The position numbers were made by a program, and so were the translations under genes. Positions 26,228-34,978 of a stretch of 57,637 nt of DNA are shown piece by piece; the first letter of the stretch is position 1; every line of letters starts with the position of its first letter. Source of the stretch: JAAERC01 sp965602655. GTDB lineage: Bacteria; Zixibacteria; MSB-5A5; GN15; PGXB01. The stretch covers positions 1-57,637 of the forward strand of contig CBFCZE010000002.1 in the NCBI GenBank assembly GCA_965602655.1, given 5' to 3'. The notes beneath the pieces were generated by a model that did no database searches, was not told where the DNA came from, and was given only the letters and a program-made list of their open reading frames with translations.

Positions 26228-27639
26228 TATTTATTCCTCTCTTTATCACCAAACATTATATTTTGACTTAACATGGAAAGCTCACCCTCGGTCATCGGAA
26301 GTGTACTTTTAAGTTCTGCTATTGATCTTTTCTGAGCCAGAAGTTCTTTGGCTCGATTTATCAATTCCTGTCGATTACGAACCTTGCTCGTTTTAGTATC
26401 AGTTTTGGCTTGCTTATCCCGGTGTTTTTCCCAATTCATATTTTTTAGGTTTATATATTCGAATTCATTATCAGTCGATTCGATACCTTGCCGTGTTTGC
26501 GATGTGGTTTCGAGCCCCGCTTTGGGCGGCAACGGCATCGACGTCCCCTTTATAACCCTTTTCCGCCTTGACAGAACAGATCCGACAATTGAGGTAAGCA
26601 GCCCGGCTATCATTCTCAAGCCAATTAAATATCTGACCTTACCTGCCTGATTTTTCTCCAGAACAATCGGTTTGAATTTCAATATTTCCGGATCATGATT
26701 GTTGCTGTATTGGCGGCATACCAGTTGATTCGGGGGCAAATTTAGCGGCGACTCAAAATTCTCTTTGTAATTGTAACGAAGCAAAAACGATTCGGCTTTT
26801 TCCATTAGCTTTGATACTGTCCTGACTCTGAGCGAAAGATAAAAATTATCTTCAAGCAAACGATGGAATCTATTTAATTTGAAATCCCTGTCGGGGCTTT
26901 CTTCTGTTTTTGCCATATCCACCTGCCCCAATTTTTCAAGAATTGCAGAATTATAACCCAGTTCAAAACTGATTTGATTGGGTAAAATTCCGTGAGAGAG
27001 AAAATGCTTTGATAGAATCTTAATAAACTCGTTCTGCTGCTCCCAACCGATCTCAAATGAATAGGCTATCCAGGCGCCGCCCGTCTGAGGTTCAAAAGCG
27101 GTAAACTGCCAGGATGGTAAATTATATTTTTGGCACAAATCACCAAAACTATCTATTTTTTTAAGATTGAGAAGACCTATTTGAATCGTTTTTGTGTCGG
27201 TCCTAAGATGGCGGGGTGATACATTCTTGGGCGAAGTCTTTTCAATAATAATTTCTTTTCCCGGCTCCAATATAGTCGGCGGTTCCGGCATAATCTCTTC
27301 GGTCAAATCAATCGGATCCGGTTTAATCTCATTATCCTTCGGTATTATCGGGGACGCTGACAAAAATGATACCCTGTTGCGAGGTTTCATAATGGTCAGT
27401 CTTGATTTGGGTCGGTTTGTACGAATTACCGGGTCCCGGCCATTTCGGTGCGGTTGATCGGCAAGGCCAGCCATTTCTTCCCGACGATAGCGGTCAATCC
27501 ACAGATTTACAGTTTTATAGGTTATTCCAAACTCTTTAACCGCAGCGCTGATACCATTTTCTTCGGCAAAGTTAACCATATCCAGGCGCCGTTTCCGGCT
27601 ATTGATCAACTGTCTGTTCTGTGAAAATCCTATATTCAT
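26227..27639 (-). CDS. domesticated IS481-like transposase with all catalytic residues replaced
   Basis: A protein of 470 residues from ATG 27639 (GGAG 10 bases upstream). Residues about 10-70 are the IS481-type helix-turn-helix and linker (NGISAAVKEFGITYKTVNLW, then YRREEMAGLADQPHR). After a proline-rich linker, about 150-308 follows the retroviral-integrase core order of IS481: IQIGLLNLKKID, WQFTAFEPQTGGAWIAY, QISFELGYNSA, LNRFHRLLEDNFYLS, FLLRYNYKENFESP and LNLPPNQLV. The catalytic D, D, E positions read G155, E226 and N256, so strand transfer is not possible. A C-terminal 150 residues (hydrophobic MIAGLLTSIVGSVL, then charged) are unrelated to transposases. It is embedded in the flagellar operon with no terminal repeats, translationally adjacent to DUF2225. 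A DNA-binding or scaffolding role is inferred. Confidence 0.75.
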   Translation of the reverse strand: MNIGFSQNRQLINSRKRRLDMVNFAEENGISAAVKEFGITYKTVNLWIDRYRREEMAGLADQPHRNGRDPVIRTNRPKSRLTIMKPRNRVSFLSASPIIPKDNEIKPDPIDLTEEIMPEPPTILEPGKEIIIEKTSPKNVSPRHLRTDTKTIQIGLLNLKKIDSFGDLCQKYNLPSWQFTAFEPQTGGAWIAYSFEIGWEQQNEFIKILSKHFLSHGILPNQISFELGYNSAILEKLGQVDMAKTEESPDRDFKLNRFHRLLEDNFYLSLRVRTVSKLMEKAESFLLRYNYKENFESPLNLPPNQLVCRQYSNNHDPEILKFKPIVLEKNQAGKVRYLIGLRMIAGLLTSIVGSVLSRRKRVIKGTSMPLPPKAGLETTSQTRQGIESTDNEFEYINLKNMNWEKHRDKQAKTDTKTSKVRNRQELINRAKELLAQKRSIAELKSTLPMTEGELSMLSQNIMFGDKERNK

Positions 27640-27652
27640 TGTCAATTCTCCA

Positions 27653-27958
27653 TCATGCTTTCAGATCAAGATGTTGCTCATCCGACTTTTCCATGTCGGT
27701 ATCATCCTGACTGTTGCTCTTATCCTCTTTTTTCCGTTCCTTCTTCTTCTTTTCCTGCTCTTGTTTATCTTTAGTTATAATCAGCATATCGCTTTTTATC
27801 GATTCCTGGGTCCGCTGGGCATCGGCCGACGTTTTTTCTTCAAACGTTTTGGTAACCTGACGTTGCTCCATCTCGGAACTGGCCTTCTTCATCTGATTGA
27901 GTTTACTGACCAGTTCGGTTTTGGACAGATTATCAGCAATGTCCGCCGGCTGAACCAT
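27653..27958 (-). CDS. short charged protein of the flagellar operon
   Basis: A 101-residue protein of unknown function with no signal or membrane segment. It is very rich in lysine, glutamate, glutamine and aspartate; the C-terminal half (KDKQEQEKKKKERKKEDKSN) is a low-complexity charged region, probably coiled or disordered. GAGG lies 9 bases before the ATG. Position between fliA and the transposase-like gene, with gaps under 15 bases, supports it being a real gene. Small hydrophilic proteins are common near fliA, but I do not claim homology to any of them. Confidence 0.6.
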   Translation of the reverse strand: MVQPADIADNLSKTELVSKLNQMKKASSEMEQRQVTKTFEEKTSADAQRTQESIKSDMLIITKDKQEQEKKKKERKKEDKSNSQDDTDMEKSDEQHLDLKA

Positions 27959-27971
27959 TTTTTATCCTCTA

Positions 27972-28847
27972 CTATCCGCTGGCCGTAAATCGCTCCTTTA
28001 TCATTCCTCGAAGCTTCAGAACGGCTTTGGTATGAATTTGTGATACCCGTGATTCCGAAATTGACATTACTTCACCAATCTCCTTAAGGGTAAGCTCTTC
28101 AAAATAATAAAGGGCAATAACCAGCTTTTCCTGCTCGGTTAGGCGATCTATGGCCATTACCAAAAAGGCCCGTAGCTCGCTTTTTTCCAGATCGCCCAGA
28201 GCCGTCGGCTTGGACATATCTTTAATTATCTCGATACGCGGAACCTGGTGATTATCATCTTCCCTGTAAACAGTCTCGTCCAGCGACAACAGTGTTGAAC
28301 AGGAGGTGTCGCCTTTTGCCGCCAGCAACTCATTGACCGTGCAGCCTACCTTTTTGGCCAGTTCATCATTTGTAGGTTGTCGGCCAAATCTGTTTTCCAG
28401 ATGCAGATTGGCCCGGTCTATTTCGCGCGAGCGGGCTCTGGTCGAACGCGGCACCCAGTCCAAGGCACGCAACTCATCCAGAATTGCACCGCGAATTCGC
28501 GGAACGGCGTAAGTTTCAAACTTAACGCCACGAGCCGGATCAAAATTTCCAAAGGCTTCAACCAAACCAATAACACCAGTGTTAATCAAATCCTGCAATT
28601 CAACCGAACGAGGGAATCCAATTGCCATCCGCCCGGCAACATTCCGGACCAGTGGCAGATATTCCTTGAGCAGTCGGGCTCTAACTTCCGGACTGCCATG
28701 ACGCATATACCGCTTCCAGTCAAGGGGAGATATTGGTGGTTTTCGGGTCGTTCTTGTTTGTTTTTTTGCTTTATAAACCGAAACCCGCTTTGGTTGCGTC
28801 TTCTTCCTGTCCCCCCGCGTCGATTGAACTTTCTGCGTTTTAACCAT
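27972..28847 (-). CDS. fliA: RNA polymerase sigma factor FliA (sigma-28)
   Basis: A 291-residue flagellar sigma factor. Region 2 spans about 45-125 (YLPLVRNVAGRMAIGFPRSV, DLINTGVIGLVEAFGNFD, FETYAVPRIRGAILDELRAL), region 3 about 130-185 and region 4 about 220-285 (LTEQEKLVIALYYFEELTLK, then a helix-turn-helix VMSISESRVSQIHTKAV). It has a 40-residue lysine/arginine-rich N-terminal extension that ordinary FliA proteins lack. It should direct late flagellar genes (filament, motor, chemotaxis), which are not in this window. No FlgM-like gene is visible here. It lies directly after flhG. Confidence 0.95.
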   Translation of the reverse strand: MVKTQKVQSTRGDRKKTQPKRVSVYKAKKQTRTTRKPPISPLDWKRYMRHGSPEVRARLLKEYLPLVRNVAGRMAIGFPRSVELQDLINTGVIGLVEAFGNFDPARGVKFETYAVPRIRGAILDELRALDWVPRSTRARSREIDRANLHLENRFGRQPTNDELAKKVGCTVNELLAAKGDTSCSTLLSLDETVYREDDNHQVPRIEIIKDMSKPTALGDLEKSELRAFLVMAIDRLTEQEKLVIALYYFEELTLKEIGEVMSISESRVSQIHTKAVLKLRGMIKERFTASG

Positions 28848-28852
28848 TTATC

Positions 28853-29725
28853 CTATTCCTCTATATCGGCTAATAATATTTTTGAGTTTATGCCTTTAAC
28901 GGCCTTTGTTCGTTTGTCTTTTACCCCTGTCAGGAGTTCTTCTGTTACAAAATTGCACAATTTCAAAAACTGATCATTTAACGGCGATTCCGAATCTGTT
29001 TCCCGCAACGTTTTCTGCCGCTCCACAGATTCCATAATCGATTGATGGACATAAAGATAACCGGCATAGAACGGTACACTTCTTAAATACCGTCCAGCCA
29101 GCGCGGCCAGTTTTCGATATATATATTCAGAATCCTTGCCGGAATCGGCGCGATTTACAAAAATATGCGATTTTAATTGACTATTTGATTTAATTAATAA
29201 TTTCAACAATCCGAAGTTATTGGCAATCGACGTCAACTCCGGATTAATAATGAAAAGATTCAGATCTGAGGCTGCCGAAATTATACTTAACAAATCGATC
29301 TGCCCTGTCGGTGCGTCAAACAGAATCAAATCATACGATCTGAAATCATTTCTGATTTCTTCAACAAACCGTGAAATACGATTGATATTAAAATTTATTC
29401 CGGTTTGAATAGCTGATGGTGAAACAATCAAATCAAGATTATTTCTCAATTTTGTGATTGCCTCCACCGCCGGCAAACGTCCTTCGGTGATATCATAAAA
29501 AGTTGTTTTGGGAATCAGATTGGCCAGCAGATGCAAATTACCAAAATTCCAATCGGCATCGATCAGGAGTGTCCTTATTCCCTGACGCGCCAGGGAATCT
29601 GCAAGATTGTAGGCAATAACTGATTTCCCGGATCCGCCCTTCCCTGAAATTATCGTCATCAACGATGGTTCACTGCCTTTATCCAGAAGCCCCTCTGTAC
29701 TCAATAGACGATTATTCAATTTCAT
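28853..29725 (-). CDS. flhG: FlhG/FleN MinD-like ATPase
   Basis: A 290-residue ParA/MinD-family ATPase that controls flagellar number and place together with FlhF. The deviant Walker A is IISGKGGSGKSVIAYNLA near residue 25-42, followed by LIDADWNFGNLHLL and Walker B LILFDAPTG. The N-terminal DQAxxLR segment used by other FlhG proteins to stimulate FlhF GTPase is not evident in the first 23 residues. The start overlaps flhF by 14 bases. Membrane-targeting C-terminal helix not obvious. Confidence 0.9.
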   Translation of the reverse strand: MKLNNRLLSTEGLLDKGSEPSLMTIISGKGGSGKSVIAYNLADSLARQGIRTLLIDADWNFGNLHLLANLIPKTTFYDITEGRLPAVEAITKLRNNLDLIVSPSAIQTGINFNINRISRFVEEIRNDFRSYDLILFDAPTGQIDLLSIISAASDLNLFIINPELTSIANNFGLLKLLIKSNSQLKSHIFVNRADSGKDSEYIYRKLAALAGRYLRSVPFYAGYLYVHQSIMESVERQKTLRETDSESPLNDQFLKLCNFVTEELLTGVKDKRTKAVKGINSKILLADIEE

Positions 29726-30845
29726 TTGAGGCCTCCATTTTCAAAACTGTTCGCGCAATTTCGGATGCATCGGCCCGGGATAGCTCTCCAATGCCGCCCG
29801 GGGAGTTGGTTGTAAAGACCAGAGGCGTCTTCAAAGACCCGGTCATAGAATAAATCGTCCCCCACCTTTTGGTTTCATCCAGATGTGCCGCAATCAGATA
29901 ATCAGGTGAAACGGATTTAAAAATATTAACGGCATCAATCAAATCGCAGGTTCGATTACAGGCCGAAAAAACAAGGAAAGTCATATCCGGTTTTAAATTA
30001 TTAATTTTATCAAGAAGTTCCTGCCGTCTTGTCGGATCAATCGGGAGAGGAGGGGTATCAATAAGGACTAACGAATCATTTTTCTGTCTCTCGGCCAACT
30101 CATCAAACATCGCCGAAGGAAGATTAAGAATATCTGCATAGCTGCCCATCTCCTCATAAGCCGCCACCTTCATATCATCCAGCGATGAGAGTGTAACCTT
30201 CAGACCCAAACCGGTTACAAGTTGAGCGGCTAATTTGGCCAGCGCCGATGTTTTTCCGGCACCGCTGAAACCGGTGAAAATTATTTTCATCCCCGATCTG
30301 AATTGGATATCAGAGACCATAAACCGATTGAGATAATCGGACAAGACCTCGCAGGCGATTTCTTTGATATTTGTATCTGATGAATATTGCTTTTCTATAT
30401 TCTCAATAAGCTGCCGAGTTATTTCAACCGGAATATCAGCATCGAGCAAATCACAATACACCGGCTTGACATCAGACGAAATCTTTTCCGGCGATTCTGT
30501 CTTTCCGTGACCGCTTAAAACGGTGTCAGGTTTCTTATCTGGTTCATTTTGTAAATTTTCGGGAGTCTCGGCGACAACATCCAATGTGCCTGCCTTACCG
30601 GAGTTTTTTGATATATTATTTGATCTCTTCTCGTCTTTTTTCAGCATATAATCAAGCTGAACGGGCGATAGAATAGATTCGTCAATACAAGCGGTTACCT
30701 CCACCCGTTCAGTAACGACTTTCGTTTCATCAATCGGCAGAACTCTGGTTTTGAGAACCACGGCATCGCCGCCCATTTCGTCGCGCACCAGTTTAAGAGC
30801 GGCCGCCACAGTTGGTCCAGTAAATGACTTAATTATCATTTTCAA
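29712..30845 (-). CDS. flhF: FlhF flagellar SRP-type GTPase
   Basis: A 377-residue SRP-family GTPase that marks the site of flagellar assembly. The N-terminal B domain starts MIIKSFTGPTVAAALKLVRD; a linker follows to about 150, then N and G domains. G1 is FTGFSGAGKTSALAKLA. The G3 site reads VLIDTPPLPIDP where DTAGR is usual, and G4 reads AAHLDETKRWG in place of TKLDE, so nucleotide handling may be altered. The start overlaps flhA by 17 bases; a second ATG two codons on is an equally good start. Confidence 0.9.
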   Translation of the reverse strand: MKMIIKSFTGPTVAAALKLVRDEMGGDAVVLKTRVLPIDETKVVTERVEVTACIDESILSPVQLDYMLKKDEKRSNNISKNSGKAGTLDVVAETPENLQNEPDKKPDTVLSGHGKTESPEKISSDVKPVYCDLLDADIPVEITRQLIENIEKQYSSDTNIKEIACEVLSDYLNRFMVSDIQFRSGMKIIFTGFSGAGKTSALAKLAAQLVTGLGLKVTLSSLDDMKVAAYEEMGSYADILNLPSAMFDELAERQKNDSLVLIDTPPLPIDPTRRQELLDKINNLKPDMTFLVFSACNRTCDLIDAVNIFKSVSPDYLIAAHLDETKRWGTIYSMTGSLKTPLVFTTNSPGGIGELSRADASEIARTVLKMEASNEIE

Positions 30846-32904
30846 ATCTCACTGTTCCGGTGGAGACAACCTCCACATTATTGCTGATTTCGTTGTATGA
30901 CAGAACTATCAGAATCGGATAGGCCGCTTCTGTCAAACGCTTGAGGGCCAGGCGAACATTGGGGGAACTAAGACAGATTGGAGTATGTCCGGCCTCTGAA
31001 ATTTTATCTATCTGAACACCGACCGCCGCAATCAGCCTTTCCGAATCGGCGGGACTGGTTACCAGCATCAATCCCTGCTTGGTATTCTGAACGGCATCGG
31101 TCAACATCTTCTCGATACCGGGATCGATTGTAAAGACATGAATCTTGTTGTCTTTGTCTTTGTACATCTCTGTCATTTGTCTCTTCAACGCCATTCGAAC
31201 ATACTCGGCCAGAACATCGGTTTCCTTGGTTGCCTGATGATAGTCGGTGATTGTTTCCATAATTGTTGCCAGGTCGCGAATAGCAACCCGCTCACTCAAA
31301 AGCGACCGAAGTACTTTCTGAATAGTCGAGTATGAAACGACATTCGGGACAACCTCTTCGATAAGCGACGGATGATCCTCTTTTAAGGTCTCAATCAGAT
31401 GTGCCACATCCTGCCTTGTCAGCAACTCGGCGGCATAGGTTTTGATTGTTTCGGTCAGATGCGTCGCCATCACTGCCGATGGTTCAACCGCTGTAAAGCC
31501 CTTATTTTCGGCAATTTCTTTGAGATTCGGTATTATCCATACGGCCGGCAGATTAAAAGCCGGTTCGCGGGTAGTAAATCCATCAAGCTCATCTTTGATA
31601 TACCCGGGATTAATCGCCATAACATGATCCGGCATCAATTCAAATTCGGCGATATTAATTCCCTTAACTTTTATCCGATACTCATTCGGTTTCAACTGGA
31701 CGTTATCGCGAATCCTGATAGCCGGTACTATAATACCAAGCTCCGAGGCCAGCTGTTTACGAATTACCGAGACCCGTTCCAATAAATCACCGCCCTGATT
31801 GGAATCAACCAGCGGTATCAGTCCATAGCCGATTTCAACCTCAAGAGCGTCGACTTTTAGGAGATCTTCGGTTCTTTCTTCCGGTCCGGCCTGCCCACGT
31901 TCGGATTCCGCTTTTTCATCTTCAAGAGCTTTTTTCTTGGAGGATTCTTTGGTTAACCAGCCAATGGCGCTGACAACCGCTCCCAGAATAAAAAACGGCA
32001 AAGTCGGCATACCGGGAACGATACCAAACAACAACAGCATGCCGCCGGCAATCATGATGGCTCTCGGCTGGCGCATCAGCTGACGAGTCAGATCATGACC
32101 CATATTTTCTTTGGAGGCGGCCCGTGTAACAATGATACCGGCGGACGTGGAAACAATCAAAGCCGGAATCTGCGTCACCAGACCGTCACCGATCGATAAC
32201 AGTGAGTAGGTCCGTAACGCTTCCGGTGCTGATTTTCCAAGCATCACCATACCAATAACAAACCCGCCAATTATGTTTATAAGCGTGATTAAAATTCCTG
32301 CGATGGCATCGCCGCGAACAAATTTTGAGGCACCGTCCATGGCGCCATAAAAATCTGCTTCCTGAGCAATTGCTTCACGACGCGATTTGGCCTCCTGATC
32401 ATCTATCAATCCGGCGTTGAGATCGGCGTCAATTGCCATCTGTTTACCCGGCATAGCATCGAGAGTGAATCGTGCCGAGACTTCTGAAATTCGTCCGGCA
32501 CCTTTGGTAATAACGACAAACTGGATTATAACCAGAATCAGGAAAACAATAAAACCAACGACATAATTCCCCTGAACCACAAAATTACCAAACGAGTTAA
32601 TCACTTCACCGGCATATCCCTGACCAAGAATCAGACGTGTTGAAGCCACGTTTAAAGACAATCGCAGGAGTGTCACAATCAGCAGCATCCCGGGAAAAAC
32701 CGATAAATCGAGAGGGCGTGTGATGTACAGTGTCGAAAGCAGAATCACCAGCGAGAAGGTGATATTAAATGCTAGTGCAAAATCAAGAATTCCAGCCGGC
32801 AGCGGAATAATCAAAACGGCAACAATTGCCACAACGGCAACGGCCAGCAAAATGTCTGATCTCTTAATCAGCTGAGCTATTATTCCTCTGGACTGGGCCG
32901 TCAT
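30829..32904 (-). CDS. flhA: FlhA flagellar export gate protein
   Basis: A 691-residue inner-membrane component of the flagellar type III export gate. The N-terminal half has about eight membrane helices; the FHIPEP signature loop is clear (GRISEVSARFTLDAMPGKQM, then GLIDDQEAKSRREAIAQEAD). A linker near 330-350 leads to the cytoplasmic nonamer-ring domain (about 355-691), which docks chaperones. Length is normal for the family. It follows flhB with a one-base gap. Confidence 0.97.
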   Translation of the reverse strand: MTAQSRGIIAQLIKRSDILLAVAVVAIVAVLIIPLPAGILDFALAFNITFSLVILLSTLYITRPLDLSVFPGMLLIVTLLRLSLNVASTRLILGQGYAGEVINSFGNFVVQGNYVVGFIVFLILVIIQFVVITKGAGRISEVSARFTLDAMPGKQMAIDADLNAGLIDDQEAKSRREAIAQEADFYGAMDGASKFVRGDAIAGILITLINIIGGFVIGMVMLGKSAPEALRTYSLLSIGDGLVTQIPALIVSTSAGIIVTRAASKENMGHDLTRQLMRQPRAIMIAGGMLLLFGIVPGMPTLPFFILGAVVSAIGWLTKESSKKKALEDEKAESERGQAGPEERTEDLLKVDALEVEIGYGLIPLVDSNQGGDLLERVSVIRKQLASELGIIVPAIRIRDNVQLKPNEYRIKVKGINIAEFELMPDHVMAINPGYIKDELDGFTTREPAFNLPAVWIIPNLKEIAENKGFTAVEPSAVMATHLTETIKTYAAELLTRQDVAHLIETLKEDHPSLIEEVVPNVVSYSTIQKVLRSLLSERVAIRDLATIMETITDYHQATKETDVLAEYVRMALKRQMTEMYKDKDNKIHVFTIDPGIEKMLTDAVQNTKQGLMLVTSPADSERLIAAVGVQIDKISEAGHTPICLSSPNVRLALKRLTEAAYPILIVLSYNEISNNVEVVSTGTVRFENDN

Positions 32905-32905
32905 C

Positions 32906-33976
32906 TTAGTTCACCTCTATTCCTTTCTGGCGATATACATACGCCAGGACTTCGGCAACAGCCCGGTACAGTTTGGCCGGGACATATGATCCGATATCAC
33001 ACATTCTGAATAAAGCTCTGGCCAATGGCCGATTTTCCACAATCGGAACCCCGGCCGCCTCGGCAATCTCCTTAATCTTGGCAGCGATAATTCGTTCACC
33101 CTTAGCCACAACCATCGGGGCTTCCATGACATCGGTGTCGTATTTCAATGCCACCGCAATTCGGGTCGGGTTGGTAACCACGACATCGGCTTTTGGAATT
33201 TCTTCCATCATCCGTTTGCGGGACATCTCCCGCTGGATCTGCCTGATACGGCTTTTTATTTGTGGCGATCCTTCGGTATCTTTCATTTCGTCTTTTATAT
33301 CCTGCTTACTCATTTTGATATTCTTTTCGAAATCGTATTTCTGGAAGGCATAATCAAAAAGAGCCAGAATCAGAATGACCGCCCCTAACTCAAGCACTGT
33401 CGTCAGGGCCATTTTGCTCATTGCCCCGGCAAATACTGCCACCGAGTTGTCAGCCAGGTTATAAAAGGTGTCCAGTTCGGCGCTGATAGATTTGTATCCG
33501 ACATAAGCAATTAAAGATATTTTGATAATATCGCGAGTCAGTTCGACCAATGATCTGACTGAGAGTAGTTTCTTTATACCTTTGGTGATATCGAGCTTAT
33601 CAAGTTTTGGTTCGAGCGTTTTAGTAGTGAATAAAAAGCCAACCTGAAGAAGATTGATTCCATAAGCAACGATAACCAAAATGGCAAATATCGGGGCCAG
33701 GAGTATAAAGAAATTAATGACTCGCTGTGAGAAGAAAGCCATAATCGATTCATTGTCGGCATCCATCAATGGTGCCTGGCTGAATATATGTGTCATCAAT
33801 TCTTTGAGTTGATCGGCCAACATCGGCCCCAAAATGTAAAGAGTGGATGCTCCAAGACATAACACTACGGCTGAGTTTAACTCCTGAGAACGGCATACTT
33901 TTCCTTCCTCGCGCGCCTTCTGCTTTCGCCTCGGAGTCGCTTTTTCCGTTCGTTCCTGGAATTGTTCGTCGGCCAT
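32906..33976 (-). CDS. flhB: FlhB export specificity switch protein
   Basis: A 356-residue export-gate protein with four membrane helices in the first 210 residues and a cytoplasmic domain behind them. It begins with the typical ERTEKATPRRKQKAREEG. The autocleavage site reads TNPTRIAVALKYD; the family consensus is NPTH, so the histidine is arginine here. Asn-Pro cleavage depends chiefly on N and P, so processing may persist with changed kinetics. ATG 33976 follows GAGGA. The hook-length partner FliK is encoded in the same operon. Confidence 0.95.
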   Translation of the reverse strand: MADEQFQERTEKATPRRKQKAREEGKVCRSQELNSAVVLCLGASTLYILGPMLADQLKELMTHIFSQAPLMDADNESIMAFFSQRVINFFILLAPIFAILVIVAYGINLLQVGFLFTTKTLEPKLDKLDITKGIKKLLSVRSLVELTRDIIKISLIAYVGYKSISAELDTFYNLADNSVAVFAGAMSKMALTTVLELGAVILILALFDYAFQKYDFEKNIKMSKQDIKDEMKDTEGSPQIKSRIRQIQREMSRKRMMEEIPKADVVVTNPTRIAVALKYDTDVMEAPMVVAKGERIIAAKIKEIAEAAGVPIVENRPLARALFRMCDIGSYVPAKLYRAVAEVLAYVYRQKGIEVN

Positions 33977-33986
33977 CAATTCATCC

Positions 33987-34775
33987 TCAGGCAGTATTCA
34001 TTCCGGCCAACACAGCCAGAACTTCAATATCCAAATAGTATAAAGTCTGATTCACAATATTTTTGAAAAGCGGCAGAGCCACCGCCATAACCAAAAACCC
34101 GACACCAATCTTCAACGGCATCCCAACAATAAAAATATTCATCTGGGGAACGGTTCTGGCCACCACACCCAGGGTAACCGAAACCAGAAAGAGCGTAATA
34201 ATTATCGGGGCGCTGATTTTAATCGCCATCGTAAAGGCGTAGGCTGATAAACGAATTATTGTCTCTCCGGCCGGTCCGGAAAAGCTGACAGCGCCCGCCG
34301 GGAGTAGCTGATAGCTGTCGGCCAGAGCCGATATAATGGCGTAATGTCCATCGATTGCTAGAAATATCAGCGAGGCAATAACAATCCAGAATTCAGCTAC
34401 AATTGAAACCTGCGAACCGGCCTCGGGATCAAGCACATTAGCCATCAAAAGACCCATCTGAAAACCGATAATTCCGCCGCCCATTCTGACACCGCTAAAT
34501 AAAAGTGAGAAGAAAAACCCAATAATTAACCCAACCAGAAGCTCTTTGGCGGCCAGAAGTCCCAACAGCCAGACAGATTCAACTGCCGGCATCGGGGCCT
34601 GAGCGGCTAATGGTATTAAAACAATTGCCAGAACAACCGCAAAACCGGCCTTAACGGTCATAGGTATTGAATGATGTCCAAGAATAGGTGCCGTAATAAA
34701 CAAACCACCGGCTCTAAACGAAATTAAAAGCAGGATTTGAAGCTTATCGGCGCCGTATGTCAAAAACTCTAACAA
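33987..34775 (-). CDS. fliR: FliR export gate protein
   Basis: A 262-residue inner-membrane protein with about six hydrophobic segments, including IPMTVKAGFAVVLAIVLIPL and MGGGIIGFQMGLLMANVLDP, characteristic of FliR. With FliP and FliQ it forms the export pore. The start is TTG 34775. Unlike its neighbours it is separated from the upstream gene by about 200 bases. Confidence 0.95.
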   Translation of the reverse strand: MLEFLTYGADKLQILLLISFRAGGLFITAPILGHHSIPMTVKAGFAVVLAIVLIPLAAQAPMPAVESVWLLGLLAAKELLVGLIIGFFFSLLFSGVRMGGGIIGFQMGLLMANVLDPEAGSQVSIVAEFWIVIASLIFLAIDGHYAIISALADSYQLLPAGAVSFSGPAGETIIRLSAYAFTMAIKISAPIIITLFLVSVTLGVVARTVPQMNIFIVGMPLKIGVGFLVMAVALPLFKNIVNQTLYYLDIEVLAVLAGMNTA

Positions 34776-34870
34776 TTCTTTTTACCTACAGTACGGGTTA
34801 ATCGTCAATAACTTTAATCAACTCTTATGCCAACCGGATTGATGACAAAAAAGAATCGTTAGCGTATGTA

Positions 34871-34978
34871 TTACAATGAGTTAGAGGAAAGAGGAAAAAG
34901 GCGGCAGGGTTGTTTTATCCCAAATAAAGCAATCTTTGCCAAACCGCCGGGAAATATTTTCTGGGTAGTGGTTTTCAT
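34871..34978 (-). CDS. possible 35-codon ORF overlapping fliQ
   Basis: An ATG at 34978-34976 overlaps the fliQ stop as ATGA and opens a frame of 35 codons ending at TAA 34873-34871 (begins MKTTTQKIFPGGLAKIALFG). The overlap is the same kind used by real gene pairs in this operon, but the peptide is short, has no recognisable family and coincides with a structured RNA element. It could equally be chance. Confidence 0.25.
   Translation of the reverse strand: MKTTTQKIFPGGLAKIALFGIKQPCRLFPLSSNSL
34895..34948 (-). promoter_or_regulatory. structured RNA element or attenuator between fliQ and fliR
   Basis: On the minus strand GGCGG (34948-34944) pairs with CCGCC (34904-34900), followed by TTTTT. 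Inside lie two smaller hairpins, GCAA-AGA-TTGC and GGG-ATAAAACAA-CCC, giving a three-way junction. This looks like an intrinsic terminator with internal branching, placed inside an otherwise compact operon. It may attenuate fliR and downstream genes, or be a relict. Confidence 0.45.

Noticed and set aside
26227..27639. active insertion sequence
   Set aside because: The catalytic residues are replaced, no terminal inverted repeats or target duplication are visible, and gene spacing fits the operon.
34776..34974. c-di-GMP (GEMM) riboswitch
   Set aside because: The region lacks the conserved tetraloop and receptor pattern of GEMM; only a branched hairpin with a T-run is seen.
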